Source: Maritimibacter sp.
GTDB taxonomy: Bacteria > Pseudomonadota > Alphaproteobacteria > Rhodobacterales > Rhodobacteraceae
DNA: 22,394 nt
Assembly: GCA_020441225.1 (NCBI GenBank)
Contig: JAGRMP010000022.1
Coordinates: 1-22,394, forward strand
Direction: 5' to 3'
Every line of letters begins with the position of its first letter. Position 1 is the first letter of the stretch. The position numbers and the translations under genes are program-made. The notes beneath the pieces were generated by a model. That model did no database searches, was not told where the DNA came from, and saw nothing but the letters and a program-made list of their open reading frames with translations. Positions 1 to 8,588 of the stretch are shown piece by piece.

Positions 1-480
1 GTTCCCGGTTTGTGTGGAAAACCAGGTTTCCAATCGGATGGATGTCGGTCCCCCTGCGATCTACGCCGTGGTGGTTCACCTTGTGGCTCACATCGACCGG
101 CGCGCGGGCGACGTGCCTCGGCAAGGGGGGGAACGCCCCCCGCCGGTGACCGAACTCCCGATCACGCGATCCTCAACCTGGCGTCGGCAGAAGAGCTCCG
201 AACAGCCATGTGCTGCGGCGGGATTCCAGCGCTCCATGGCAGTCAGCCGAAGCGCCGCGGTGGTGACAGGGCTGCATGTCGATCCTCGCTGGTGCGAACT
301 CCCTGGAAGATCGGGCAATCGGTTCCCGCAGAGAGCCTGCAAAGGAGCCACAACGATCACTGCCCCACGCGAACCGCGTCGGGTTCGCCCAGTGGAAGTG
401 TCACCAACGGTCCGGAGAGGACCGAACCGGAATCGCGCCAATAGAGACACGCGGACTTTCGGGAGAGCGGGTCCGTGAGC
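1..480. other. Stretch without a recognisable gene
   Basis: I see no gene that I can support here. Open frames exist on both strands, but their translations are Arg/Pro/Ser-rich and low-complexity, as expected for chance frames in high-GC DNA, and they resemble no family I recognise. The only visible structure is a G-run/C-run inverted repeat: seven G at 125-131 and six C at 136-141, which could fold into a short hairpin on either strand. A degraded gene or the edge of a neighbouring locus cannot be excluded. Confidence 0.4.
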
Positions 481-516
481 ACGAGGTCATGCCGGTCCTA
501 TCCGGCACCGCCTCGT
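481..516 (-). terminator. Stem-loop downstream of the GGT gene
   Basis: A two-part inverted repeat begins about 20 bases after the GGT stop codon on the minus strand. The outer arms acgagg (481-486) and cctcgt (511-516) pair perfectly. The inner arms tgccgg (490-495) and ccggca (502-507) pair perfectly around a six-base loop, with a small internal loop between the two stems. No run of U follows on the transcribed strand, so this may be a 3'-end stabilising hairpin or an imperfect terminator rather than a classical intrinsic terminator. Its place at the end of the long operon supports a transcript-end role. Confidence 0.45.
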
Positions 517-536
517 CCAGCTTGGGGCACGTCGCT

Positions 537-2330
537 TCAGCGACCGACCGCATAGGCCTGCATCAGCCGCGGTGTCGCCGCAGCCCGCAGTATGCCTTCT
601 GGGTCGCGCATGGCGGCGGTCAACCGGCCAATGCTCCAGGGTTCGCCCACATCGACCTCATGGCCGCGGGCTTTGAGGTCGGCGATCACCGCGTCACCGG
701 CATTCGGCTCGATCATCATCCGTCCGGGCCGGGCGATGTGGGGGTAGAACGACGGGTTGAAATGCAGCGAATGCCAAAGCGGCGCATCGATGGCCTCCTG
801 CAGATTGGCCCCGCCGTGCACGAGCCGCAGGAAGAAGATGAGCTGCCATTGATCCTGCTGGCCGCCCCCGGGTGTGCCAAAGGCCATCCGGGTGCCATCT
901 TCCCGCGTGGCGAAGGACGGCGTCAGAGTGGTGCGTGGCCGCCTGCCCGGCGCGAGGCTGGTGGGCAGCCCCTCGTCGAGCCAGAACATCTGAGCGCGCG
1001 AGTTGAGCGGGAAACCGAGGCCGGGAACGACCGGCGACGATTGCAGCCAGCCGCCCGACGGCGTGGCCGAGATCATGTTGCCCCAGCGATCGATGACGTC
1101 GAGGTGCACGGTGTCGCCGCGCCTGTTGGTCAGATGCGCCATCGTGGGCTCGCCGGCATCGGCGCCGATGCTGCGCTCGCGGAGCCCTGCAGCGCGCGCG
1201 ATTGCGGCCTGCGCCGGGTGGTCGCGCCCGGCGATCCGACCGGGCCGCTGGTCGTGCGACGCCTGCGGTCCGATCAGCGCGGCGCGGCGCCGGGCGTAGT
1301 CCGCCGAGAGCAGCGTTTCGAGCGGGATCTCGGAGAAATCGGGATCGCCGTAATAGGCTTCCCGGTCGGCATAGGTGAGCTTGATCGCCTCGACCGTCGT
1401 GTGGATGAAGTCGGCGCCGCCCACGTCCATCGCCGCGAGGTCGGTCTGCGCCAGAAGCTGCAGGGCCTGCAACAGCACCGGACCCTGTCCCCAGGGGCCG
1501 GTCTTGTGCACGGTCCAGCCGCCATAGGCACCGGTCACCGGGTCTTCGTAGCGCGCCCTCCAGCCGGCCATGTCATCGGCGGTGAGCACACCCTTGCGAC
1601 GCTGCCCGGTGCCATCCATCGTCTCGGCGGTCGCGAGGAAGGCGCCGATGGTTTCGGCGACGAAGCCCCGGTAGAACGCGTCGCGGGCCCGGTCGATCTG
1701 CGCCTCGCGGCCCGATGCCGTCTCGGCCTCGCCGACGACACGCCGCCAGGTCGCCGCAAGGTCGGGATTGCGAAACAGGGTCCCGGGTGCGGGCGCGGCG
1801 CCGTCGACCAACCAGGTGGCGGCCGAGCTCGGCCACTCGGTTTCGAACATCTCCCGGACCCCGGCGATGGCCACCGACACCGCCGGCAGGATCGGGTGGC
1901 CCGCCGAGGCGTAGTGGATCGCCGGCTCGAGCACCTCGCGCAGCGACATCGTGCCATGATCGCGCAAGAGCAGCATCCAGGCATCGAACGCGCCGGGGAT
2001 CACCGTGGCGAGTAGCCCCGAGCCAGGAATGAGATCGAGCCCCTCGGCGCGGTAGTGCGCGATGGTCGCCCTGGCCGGCGCGCTGCCCTGTCCCATCAGC
2101 ACTCGGGTCTTGCCGTCCTTTACCGCATGGAACAGCGCCGGCACCTCGCCCCCGGGGCCGTTCAGGTGCGGTTCGACGACGTGCAGCACGAAGCCCATCG
2201 CCACTGCGGCGTCGAACGCGTTGCCGCCGCGCTCAAGGATGCCGAACCCGACGGTAGAGGCGATCCAGTGGGTCGAGGTCGCGACGCCAAAGGTGCCGGT
2301 GATTTCCGGCCGCGTGGTGAAATGGCTCAT
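537..2330 (-). CDS. Gamma-glutamyltransferase family protein
   Basis: A member of the Ntn-hydrolase GGT family, which cleaves or transfers gamma-glutamyl groups after self-processing at an internal Thr. The protein is about 597 residues, close to the usual GGT length. The N-terminal half carries the family's ERGGNAFDAAVA motif near residue 35 and a VIPGAFDAW segment. The predicted nucleophile is the Thr of GDTVHLDVID, near residue 407. Most GGTs have TTH at this position, so this protein has T-V-H and belongs to a divergent subgroup. PSGGWLQSSP lies downstream and GTPGGGQQDQ later. No signal peptide is visible, whereas classical bacterial GGTs are periplasmic, so this one is probably cytoplasmic. 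I chose the second of two tandem ATGs because GGAG sits five bases before it; the first ATG is at 2333. It is the last gene of the operon, after peptidase T. The exact substrate is unknown. Confidence 0.9.
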   Translation of the reverse strand: MSHFTTRPEITGTFGVATSTHWIASTVGFGILERGGNAFDAAVAMGFVLHVVEPHLNGPGGEVPALFHAVKDGKTRVLMGQGSAPARATIAHYRAEGLDLIPGSGLLATVIPGAFDAWMLLLRDHGTMSLREVLEPAIHYASAGHPILPAVSVAIAGVREMFETEWPSSAATWLVDGAAPAPGTLFRNPDLAATWRRVVGEAETASGREAQIDRARDAFYRGFVAETIGAFLATAETMDGTGQRRKGVLTADDMAGWRARYEDPVTGAYGGWTVHKTGPWGQGPVLLQALQLLAQTDLAAMDVGGADFIHTTVEAIKLTYADREAYYGDPDFSEIPLETLLSADYARRRAALIGPQASHDQRPGRIAGRDHPAQAAIARAAGLRERSIGADAGEPTMAHLTNRRGDTVHLDVIDRWGNMISATPSGGWLQSSPVVPGLGFPLNSRAQMFWLDEGLPTSLAPGRRPRTTLTPSFATREDGTRMAFGTPGGGQQDQWQLIFFLRLVHGGANLQEAIDAPLWHSLHFNPSFYPHIARPGRMMIEPNAGDAVIADLKARGHEVDVGEPWSIGRLTAAMRDPEGILRAAATPRLMQAYAVGR

Positions 2331-2424
2331 CATCGCTCCTCGTTATCCAAGCCGTGGGAGGGCGGCGCCCTTGCCGGCCGTGGCGCGCGACCCGTCGTTC
2401 GGCCCGCGACCGGGGGCGACGGGC

Positions 2425-3670
2425 CTAGTCATGGCGTTTCGCCGCCAGTTCCACCAGCGAGAGGCACAGCTTGGTGGCGGCGGCCATGTCCTGCACCGAA
2501 ATCCATTCCAGCGGGCCGTGTATATTCTGCATCCCCGTGAACAAGTTCGGCGTGGGCACGCCCATTTCTGTCAGGCGCGAACCATCTGTGCCGCCTCGGA
2601 TCGGCGCCGACACGGCCTCGATGCCCAGTGACCGACACGCATCCCGCGCGAGGTCGACCGGGGTCATGTCCTCTTCCAGCCAGTAGCGCATGTTCCGGTA
2701 TTGCGGACGGATAGTGCATGTGATCTGCGCGCGCGGCTCGGTCGCCTGCACCGCAGCACAGACCTGGCGCAGCATCTCGCCCTTGGCGGCGAGCCCCTCG
2801 CGTTCGAAGTCGCGCAGGATAAGCTTGATCTTCATTTCCGACGAACCGCCGGTCATCTCGGTCGCGTGGACAAAGCCCTCCAGGCCGTCGGTGACTTCCG
2901 GGGTCATCGTGGCCTGCGGCAGGGTATCGATGATCTTTGCCGCCAGGTGGATGGCGTTCACCAGCTTGCCCTTGGCAAAGCCCGGATGGATCGACACGCC
3001 GGTGACGGTGACTTCGGCCGCGTCGGCCGAGAACGTCTCGTACTCGATTTCACCGACCTTGCCGCCGTCGAACGTATAGGCGAAATCCGCCCCGAGATCC
3101 TTCGGCAGCGCCTCGTCCACGCCGCGACCGATTTCTTCGTCGGGCGTGAAGGCGATGCGGACCGGCCCATGCGGGATGTCCGGGTGCTCCAGCAGATGGC
3201 GAAGCGCGGTCATGATGATGGCCACCCCGGCCTTGTCGTCCGCACCGAGGAGCGTGGTGCCGGACGCGGTAATGATGTCGTGCCCCTGCTTCTCCGCCAG
3301 GTACGGAAACTCCTGAGGCGAAAGCTTCAGCGCGGGATCGTCCGGGAAGGTGATGTCGCCGCCATTGTACCGCCGGACCACCCGAGGCTTGACGCCCGTG
3401 GCGTTGAATTGCGGCGCGGTATCGACATGGGCAAGCAGCCCGACGGTCGGCCCCGGCGCCGTGCCCGGCAGGGTCGCCAGCACGGCGCCGTATTCGGTGA
3501 GGCGAACGTCCTGCGCCCCCCAGCGCGCCGAGTTCGGAGCGCAGCAGTCGCAGGATCTCGAACTGGACGTCCGTGCTCGGCGATGTCGGCGAATCCTCGT
3601 CGCTCTGGCTGTCGATCGCCGCGTAGCGCATGAGGCGTTCTTCGAGTTCCTGGTCAAATTGGGTATGCAT
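2425..3670 (-). pseudogene. Peptidase T (M20B tripeptidase), frameshifted
   Basis: PepT is a cytoplasmic zinc aminopeptidase that removes the N-terminal residue from tripeptides. The N-terminus begins at 3670 with MHTQFDQELEERLMRYAAID and stays in one frame to about 3521. The rest continues one base out of phase from about 3515 down to the stop at 2425. Skipping one base in the C6 run at 3516-3521 joins them as LGALGAQDVRLTEYGAVLATLP, which aligns naturally with PepT. The restored protein would be about 414 residues, normal for the family. The metal-site motifs are present: AHVDTAP, LLGADDKAG, TPDEEIGRG, YTFDGGKVGE, RGGTDGSRL and the late His in IHGPLEW. A weak ribosome site (AGGA) lies about nine bases before the start. 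Because everything else is intact, a very recent mutation or a sequencing error is likely. It sits between the formamidase-like gene and GGT. Confidence 0.85.
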
Positions 3671-3790
3671 CCAAGGTCCTGTTTCTTCCGGCAAAGGTAC
3701 TGGTGGTGGCCGAAGCAGACCCCGCGCCGGACATGGCACGAACGGCGCTGCATCGGGACGCGGGTATGACGGCGTTGCCGCCTCGAAACT

Positions 3791-3810
3791 CCTGACAAAT
3801 CGCGGTCAGG
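3791..3810 (-). terminator. Stem-loop at the end of the formamidase-like gene
   Basis: The arms cctgac (3791-3796) and gtcagg (3805-3810) form a perfect six-base-pair stem with an eight-base loop. The structure overlaps the stop codon of the acetamidase/formamidase-like gene. No U-tract follows on the transcribed strand, so I read it as a possible mRNA 3'-stabilising or attenuating hairpin before the 135-base gap ahead of peptidase T. The evidence is the inverted repeat only. Confidence 0.35.
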
Positions 3811-4747
3811 CCGGCAACAGTGTTTTGTCCAGCATCATGTGTATGCCCTTGTTTCCGTTCACTGTCTGGGTCACGCGCAAATCACCGGCCAGGGAACAGA
3901 GCATGTAGGCCTCGTTGCGGCTGAGAGGACTGAGCTCGGTGATCCATCGGATCATGTCGCGCAGCGCGATCTCGGCGCAACGGTCGAGGTCCTCGTGCAT
4001 CCCCATCGTGATCCAATGTGTCGGTGTCTCGGCGCGCGGATGGGCTATGTCCATGTCGTCCCGGACACTGAGGCGAAAGCTGCCGGTGAGCGCGGTCTCG
4101 ATCGCCGTCACACAGACTTCGCCATCGCCCTGTGCGCCATGCCCGTCGCCGCAGGAAAACAACGCCCCCTCGACAAACACCGGCAGGTAGAGCGTACTGC
4201 CCGCCACCAATTCCTTGTTGTCCAGGTTGCCGCCGTGGATACGGGGCTGGATCGTCGAGATCCGCCCCCATGCGGGCGGCGGCGCCACGCCCATCACGCC
4301 GAAGAACGGTCGAAGGGGCAGATCCGTGCCCCAGGGCATGCGCCCGGTCCCGGCCGCGGCATCGAGCGGGACATGAGTGAAATAGGGCTCGGGGAAGTCC
4401 TCGGGCAGGGTGCCGGCCAGCGGCCGGAAATAGGTGTAGCCCCAGTCCTGCCGCAGCGCGACGTCGAGGATTTCCACCGCCAGGACCTGTCCCGGCCGCG
4501 CGCCTTTCACAACCACCGGGCCGGTGAGGATATGGCCCGGAAGCTGGCGCTCCGCCTCCATGTGGATCTCATGCACCTCCGGCGGCACATGGAAACCGGC
4601 ACCCTTTGGCGGCAGGTGCGCCGGTGCGCCGGAAACGGTTTCGATCACCACCGTTTCACCGCTGTCGATCTCGGCAACCGGCGCCCGGGCGGCATCGAAG
4701 TAGCCCCAGGCGCATGTCTCCGGGCTGGCGGGGACGCGCAGGGTCAT
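3806..4747 (-). CDS. Acetamidase/formamidase family protein
   Basis: A 313-residue member of the FmdA/AmdA family, metal-dependent enzymes that release ammonia from short-chain amides such as formamide or acetamide. Visible family features are the early PPEVHEIHMEAERQLPGHILTG block, RPGQVLAVEILDV, the glycine-rich IHGGNLDNKELVAGSTLYLPV segment around residues 170-190, and GALFSCGDGHGAQGDGEVCVTAIE just after it. The C-terminal half contains TPTHWITMGMHEDLD and the SLAGDLRVTQTVNG block. The length fits the shorter bacterial branch, and no signal peptide is seen. Its ATG overlaps the stop of the M20 amidohydrolase by four bases (ATGA), which implies translational coupling. In this operon it probably removes an amide or formyl group from a breakdown product. 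The true substrate cannot be read from sequence. Confidence 0.92.
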   Translation of the reverse strand: MTLRVPASPETCAWGYFDAARAPVAEIDSGETVVIETVSGAPAHLPPKGAGFHVPPEVHEIHMEAERQLPGHILTGPVVVKGARPGQVLAVEILDVALRQDWGYTYFRPLAGTLPEDFPEPYFTHVPLDAAAGTGRMPWGTDLPLRPFFGVMGVAPPPAWGRISTIQPRIHGGNLDNKELVAGSTLYLPVFVEGALFSCGDGHGAQGDGEVCVTAIETALTGSFRLSVRDDMDIAHPRAETPTHWITMGMHEDLDRCAEIALRDMIRWITELSPLSRNEAYMLCSLAGDLRVTQTVNGNKGIHMMLDKTLLPA

Positions 4748-5910
4748 GAGGCCAACGGCAACCGGCTTTCGACCAGTTCCACCCAGAACGAGCAGCCGGC
4801 CGGGATCGTTTCATCGTTGAAGTCGTACTCCGGGTGGTGGACCGAGGCGGTATCGCCGTTGCCGATCTGGATATAGGCGCCGGGGCGCGCTTCCAGCATG
4901 AAGGCGAAGTCTTCGCCGCCCATGATCGCGGGGGCTTCGGTGTCGACGTCACCGGCGACCTTGGCGGCCACCTCGGCGGCGATCGCGGTTTCGGCCTCGT
5001 GGTTCACCATGGCCGGGTAGCCGCGGCGGTAGTCGACCTCTGCGGTGGCGTCGAATACCGCCGCGGTACGCGCGCAGATCTCGGCGATCCGCTGCTCGGC
5101 AAGGTCGCGCAGTTCGGCGTCGAAGGTGCGCACGGTGCCGCGCAGGGTCACCACCTGCGGGATCACGTTGAAGCTCTCGCTGTCGGTGCGGAAGCTGGTG
5201 ACCGAGACCACAAGCGCCTTGGTCGGATCGGCATTGCGCGCGGCGATGGTCTGCAGCGCCATGAGCATCTGCGCCGCGACCACGGTGGTATCGACCACCT
5301 TCTGCGGCATCGCCGCATGGCCGCCCTTGCCGGTGACAATGACCTCGAACGTGTCCATCGCGGCATAGAAGGGGCCCGGGCGGATCGAGAAGGTGCCCAC
5401 GGGCAGCCCGGGCGAGTTGTGCATTCCGTAGACCTCGGCGATGTCGAACCGCTCCATCAGCCCGTCTTTCACCATCGCGTCGCCACCCGCGCCGCCTTCT
5501 TCGGCGGGCTGGAAGATGACCGCGACAGACCCCTCGAAATTGCGGCTCTGCGCGAGGTACTTGGCGGCCCCGAGGAGCATCGCGGTGTGGCCGTCGTGGC
5601 CGCAGGCATGCATCACACCGGGCGTTTTCGAGGCGTGCGGCAGGCCCGTCGCCTCCTCGATCGGCAACGCGTCCATGTCCGCGCGCAACCCGACAGTCCG
5701 GCCCGGGCCGTTGCGGCCATGGATCAGCCCGACCACACCGGTGCGGCCGATCCCCTCGACAACCTCGTCGCAGCCGAAGTCTCGCAGTTTCTCCGCAACG
5801 AAGGCGCTGGTCCGGTGGGTCTCGTAAAGCAGTTCCGGGTTTTCGTGCAGATCGTGGCGCCAGGCAGCGATTTCGGGCTGCATTTCGGCCAGACGGTTTC
5901 GAATGGGCAT
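4744..5910 (-). CDS. M20D amidohydrolase (hippurate hydrolase-like)
   Basis: A 388-residue zinc-dependent amidohydrolase of the M20D family (hippurate hydrolase, N-acyl-L-amino acid amidohydrolase, IAA-amino acid hydrolase group). It is predicted to cleave an N-acyl amide bond in the cytoplasm. Key motifs in order are WRHDLHENPEL at residues 17-27, LRADMDALPI near 75, the metal-binding CGHDGHT near 103, the catalytic and metal pair in PAEEGGAGG near 136, YGMHNSPGLPVG with a metal His, and a C-terminal ASVHHPEYDFND with the last metal His. The start has a strong ribosome site, AGGAGG seven bases upstream of the ATG, and lies 12 bases after the ATPase stop. Its stop overlaps the next gene by ATGA. 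Substrate preference within the family is not predictable here. Confidence 0.93.
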   Translation of the reverse strand: MPIRNRLAEMQPEIAAWRHDLHENPELLYETHRTSAFVAEKLRDFGCDEVVEGIGRTGVVGLIHGRNGPGRTVGLRADMDALPIEEATGLPHASKTPGVMHACGHDGHTAMLLGAAKYLAQSRNFEGSVAVIFQPAEEGGAGGDAMVKDGLMERFDIAEVYGMHNSPGLPVGTFSIRPGPFYAAMDTFEVIVTGKGGHAAMPQKVVDTTVVAAQMLMALQTIAARNADPTKALVVSVTSFRTDSESFNVIPQVVTLRGTVRTFDAELRDLAEQRIAEICARTAAVFDATAEVDYRRGYPAMVNHEAETAIAAEVAAKVAGDVDTEAPAIMGGEDFAFMLEARPGAYIQIGNGDTASVHHPEYDFNDETIPAGCSFWVELVESRLPLAS

Positions 5911-5922
5911 GGGAGCTCCTCC

Positions 5923-7755
5923 TCAGAGATCTTTGTTGGTCAGGATCGAGTGGCCCGGTGCCACCTCGCGGTATTCGGACCGCCCGGGTTCGTGGCCCAC
6001 CGGAAAGACCGGCGACGGGATCGGGCGGAAATTGAGGTCTTCGCGGACCTTGCGCTGCCCCGGATCGGCCACCGGCACCGCACTCATCAGCGCCTTGGTA
6101 TAGGGATGCTGCGGTGTCTCGAACACCTGCCGGCGGCTGCCGATCTCGACGATCCGGCCGAAATACATCACCCCGACCCGATGCGAGACCCGTTCGACCA
6201 CCGCCATGTCGTGGCTGATGAACAGGAACGACACACCCAGCTCAGCCTGGATCGCCATCATCAGGTTCAGCACCTGCGCCTGTACGCTCACGTCAAGCGC
6301 GCTCACCGCCTCGTCGGCGATGATGAGTTTCGGGTTCACCGCGAGCGCCCGCGCGATGGCCACGCGCTGGCGCTGCCCGCCCGAGAGTTCATGCGGAAAC
6401 CGTTTCATGAATGCCCGCGGCAGCCCGACCTGGTCGAACAGTTGCGCCACGCGGTCGGTCACCGCCGCGCCCGACTGGCCGGCGAAATTGCGCATCGGCT
6501 CGGCCACCTGCTCGGCCAGCCGCATATAGGGGTTGAGCGAGGCAAACGGGTCCTGGAACACCATTTGCATCTCGCTCCAGGCGCGGCGCTGCTCGCTGCC
6601 GTCGAGACCGGTGATTTCGCGCCCGTCGAGGACGATCTGGCCCGATGTCGGGGCGGTCAGCCCGAGGATCGAACGGCCGCAGGTCGACTTGCCGCATCCG
6701 CTTTCGCCCACCAGCGCCATCGTTTCGCCGGCGTTGATGCTGAAACTCACGTCCTCGACCGCATGGACGTTGGCGATCGTGCGCCGCAACACGCCCCCCT
6801 TCACCGGGTAACGGGTGGTCAGGTTCATCACTTCCAGCAGCGGTTTGGCCTTGGCCACCGGGGGCGGCGGTGCGGCGCGGACTGCGGCGGCGTCACCGAT
6901 CAGCCGCATCGGTTCCGGCGCGGGCATGCCGCGCATTTCCCCGAGCCGAGGCACGGCGGCCAGCAATGCGCGGGTGTATTCCTCTTTCGGGTTGTTGAAG
7001 ATCTCTGCGACCGGGCCTTCCTCGACGAGTTTGCCGCGATACATCACCACGACGCGGTCCGCCATCTGGGCCACGACCGCCATGTCGTGAGTGATGAACA
7101 TCACCGCCATGCCGGTTTCGCGCCGCAGCCGGTCGATCAGCGCCAGGATCTCGGCCTGGATCGTCACGTCGAGCGCGGTTGTCGGTTCGTCGGCGATCAG
7201 CAGCCGGGGGCGGCAGGCGATGGCGATGGCGATCACGACCCGCTGGCGCATGCCGCCCGACAACTCGTGCGGATATTGCTGCAACCTGCGTTCGGGCTCG
7301 GGGATGCGGACTTCTTTCAGGAGTTCGAGCGCGCGCGCCCGTGCCTCTGACGGCGACAGATCGAGATGAAGGCGCAGCCCGTCGGTCATTTGCCGTTCGA
7401 TGGTCAGGACCGGATTCAGCGACGTCATCGGCTCCTGGAAGATCATGCCGATCTCGTTGCCGCGGAGCGCCCGCATGGCGTCCGGCGTGGCCCTGGCCAC
7501 GTCGACCACGCCAGCGCTGGCGGCAAATTCGAGCGCCCCCCCGGTGATCGTGCCGCCGCCGAATTCGACCAGCCGCATCAGCGACAGAGAGGTCACCGAT
7601 TTGCCCGATCCGCTTTCGCCGACCACGCAGACCGTCTCGCCCGGGGCAATGGTGAAGCTCACGTCTTCGACGCCGACGATCGGGCCGTCTTCGCCCTGGA
7701 ACTCCACCCGCAGGTTGCCGATGGAAACGAGCGTCTTGGAAGGATCGTCGAGCAT
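5923..7755 (-). CDS. Dipeptide/oligopeptide ABC transporter ATPase, DppD-DppF fusion
   Basis: A 610-residue protein with two complete ABC cassettes in tandem, as in GsiA and other fused DppD/DppF subunits. It powers import of peptides or related compounds through the two permeases encoded just upstream. Cassette 1 has Walker A GESGSGKS at residues 46-53, signature LSGGMRQRV, and Walker B LLIADEPTTALD. Cassette 2 has Walker A GESGCGKS in the mid-300s, signature LSGGQRQRVAIARAL, and LIIADEAVSALD. Each cassette ends with the oligopeptide-type extension, seen as YTRALLAAVPRLG and YTKALMSAVPVADPG. The start is probably the ATG at 7755 with GGAG seven bases upstream. A GTG three bases earlier (7758) would give a four-base overlap with the permease stop. 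Both catalytic sites look intact. Confidence 0.95.
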   Translation of the reverse strand: MLDDPSKTLVSIGNLRVEFQGEDGPIVGVEDVSFTIAPGETVCVVGESGSGKSVTSLSLMRLVEFGGGTITGGALEFAASAGVVDVARATPDAMRALRGNEIGMIFQEPMTSLNPVLTIERQMTDGLRLHLDLSPSEARARALELLKEVRIPEPERRLQQYPHELSGGMRQRVVIAIAIACRPRLLIADEPTTALDVTIQAEILALIDRLRRETGMAVMFITHDMAVVAQMADRVVVMYRGKLVEEGPVAEIFNNPKEEYTRALLAAVPRLGEMRGMPAPEPMRLIGDAAAVRAAPPPPVAKAKPLLEVMNLTTRYPVKGGVLRRTIANVHAVEDVSFSINAGETMALVGESGCGKSTCGRSILGLTAPTSGQIVLDGREITGLDGSEQRRAWSEMQMVFQDPFASLNPYMRLAEQVAEPMRNFAGQSGAAVTDRVAQLFDQVGLPRAFMKRFPHELSGGQRQRVAIARALAVNPKLIIADEAVSALDVSVQAQVLNLMMAIQAELGVSFLFISHDMAVVERVSHRVGVMYFGRIVEIGSRRQVFETPQHPYTKALMSAVPVADPGQRKVREDLNFRPIPSPVFPVGHEPGRSEYREVAPGHSILTNKDL

Positions 7756-8588
7756 CACGAGGCTCCCTTGCTGCGGGGATCGAGCGCGTCGCGCAGGGCG
7801 TCGCCGAACATGTTGAGACCGAGAACGGTCAGAGCCACGGCGCCGCCCGGAACGAGCGCCGTCCAGGGGGCCCGGTCGAGATAGTCCCGCGAGGCCTGGA
7901 TCATCAGCCCCCAGGAGGCATCGGGCGGTTGCGTGCCCAGACCGAGAAAGCTCAGGCCTGCCTCGGCCAGGATGGCGAAGGCGAGGCTGATGGTGGATTG
8001 TACGATCACCGCCGGCATGATGTTGGGCAGGATGTGGCGAAAGATCAGCCGCGCATCGGAATTCCCGGCGGTGCGCGCGGCCTCGACATAGGGCATCTGC
8101 GCCACCCGCAACGCCTCGCCGCGGATGATGCGCGCCAGGAACGGGGTGAAGGCGACGCCGATGGCGATCACCGTGTTCTGCAAATTTGGACCGAGCACGG
8201 CACTGATGGTGAGGGCGAGCAGCAGCGCCGGAAAACTCAGAAGCGTATCGACGAGACGCATCAGCACGTTGTCGGTCCGCCCGCCGAGATAGCCCGAGAT
8301 CAGGCCGAGCGGCAGGCCGAGGACGATCGACATGAGCACCGCAGCCGCAGCGATCATGATCGAGGTCTCTGCGCCAAGCAGCACCCGATACATCAGATCG
8401 CGTCCGAGCTGGTCGGTGCCGAGCGGGTGGGCGAGCGACGGCGTCGCAAGGCGGGCCCGGATATCCATGGTGGTGGCGAAATCTGCCGGGATCAGCAGCG
8501 GCGCAATGAGGGCGACGAGCAGGATGCCGATCACCAGCACGGTGCCAATCATGCCCTTGGCATTTCGGAAGGCGGCCGGGATTTTCAT
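7755..8588 (-). CDS. DppC-type ABC transporter permease
   Basis: A 277-residue inner-membrane permease of the DppC/OppC/GsiD type. An N-terminal membrane segment (GTVLVIGILLVALIAPLLI, about residues 14-32) precedes a short periplasmic stretch containing HPLGTDQLGRDL, the usual DppC marker, followed by about five more hydrophobic segments. The cytoplasmic EAA loop is visible as YVEAARTAGNSDARLIFRH, which contacts the ATPase. The C-terminus has LSFLGLGTQPPDASWG and LNMFGDALRDALDPR, both characteristic of the family. The ATG overlaps the stop of the DppB-type gene by four bases (ATGA). It works with that permease and the fused ATPase. Confidence 0.95.
   Translation of the reverse strand: MKIPAAFRNAKGMIGTVLVIGILLVALIAPLLIPADFATTMDIRARLATPSLAHPLGTDQLGRDLMYRVLLGAETSIMIAAAAVLMSIVLGLPLGLISGYLGGRTDNVLMRLVDTLLSFPALLLALTISAVLGPNLQNTVIAIGVAFTPFLARIIRGEALRVAQMPYVEAARTAGNSDARLIFRHILPNIMPAVIVQSTISLAFAILAEAGLSFLGLGTQPPDASWGLMIQASRDYLDRAPWTALVPGGAVALTVLGLNMFGDALRDALDPRSKGAS

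Noticed and set aside
10..478. Open frames on both strands at the left edge as possible genes
   Set aside because: The translations are Arg/Pro/Ser-rich, mutually overlapping and show no family motif; chance frames are expected in such GC-rich DNA.
3692..3722. Short resemblance between the pepT leader and the gntR leader (GGGGT-T-TGCTT) as a shared regulatory RNA
   Set aside because: The match is only about a dozen bases with mismatches, and no common secondary structure could be drawn.
4834..7350. A very long plus-strand open frame (over 800 codons)
   Set aside because: It is the antisense shadow of the M20D amidohydrolase and the double ABC ATPase; its His/Asp/Arg-rich translation matches no protein, while the minus strand has clear motifs.
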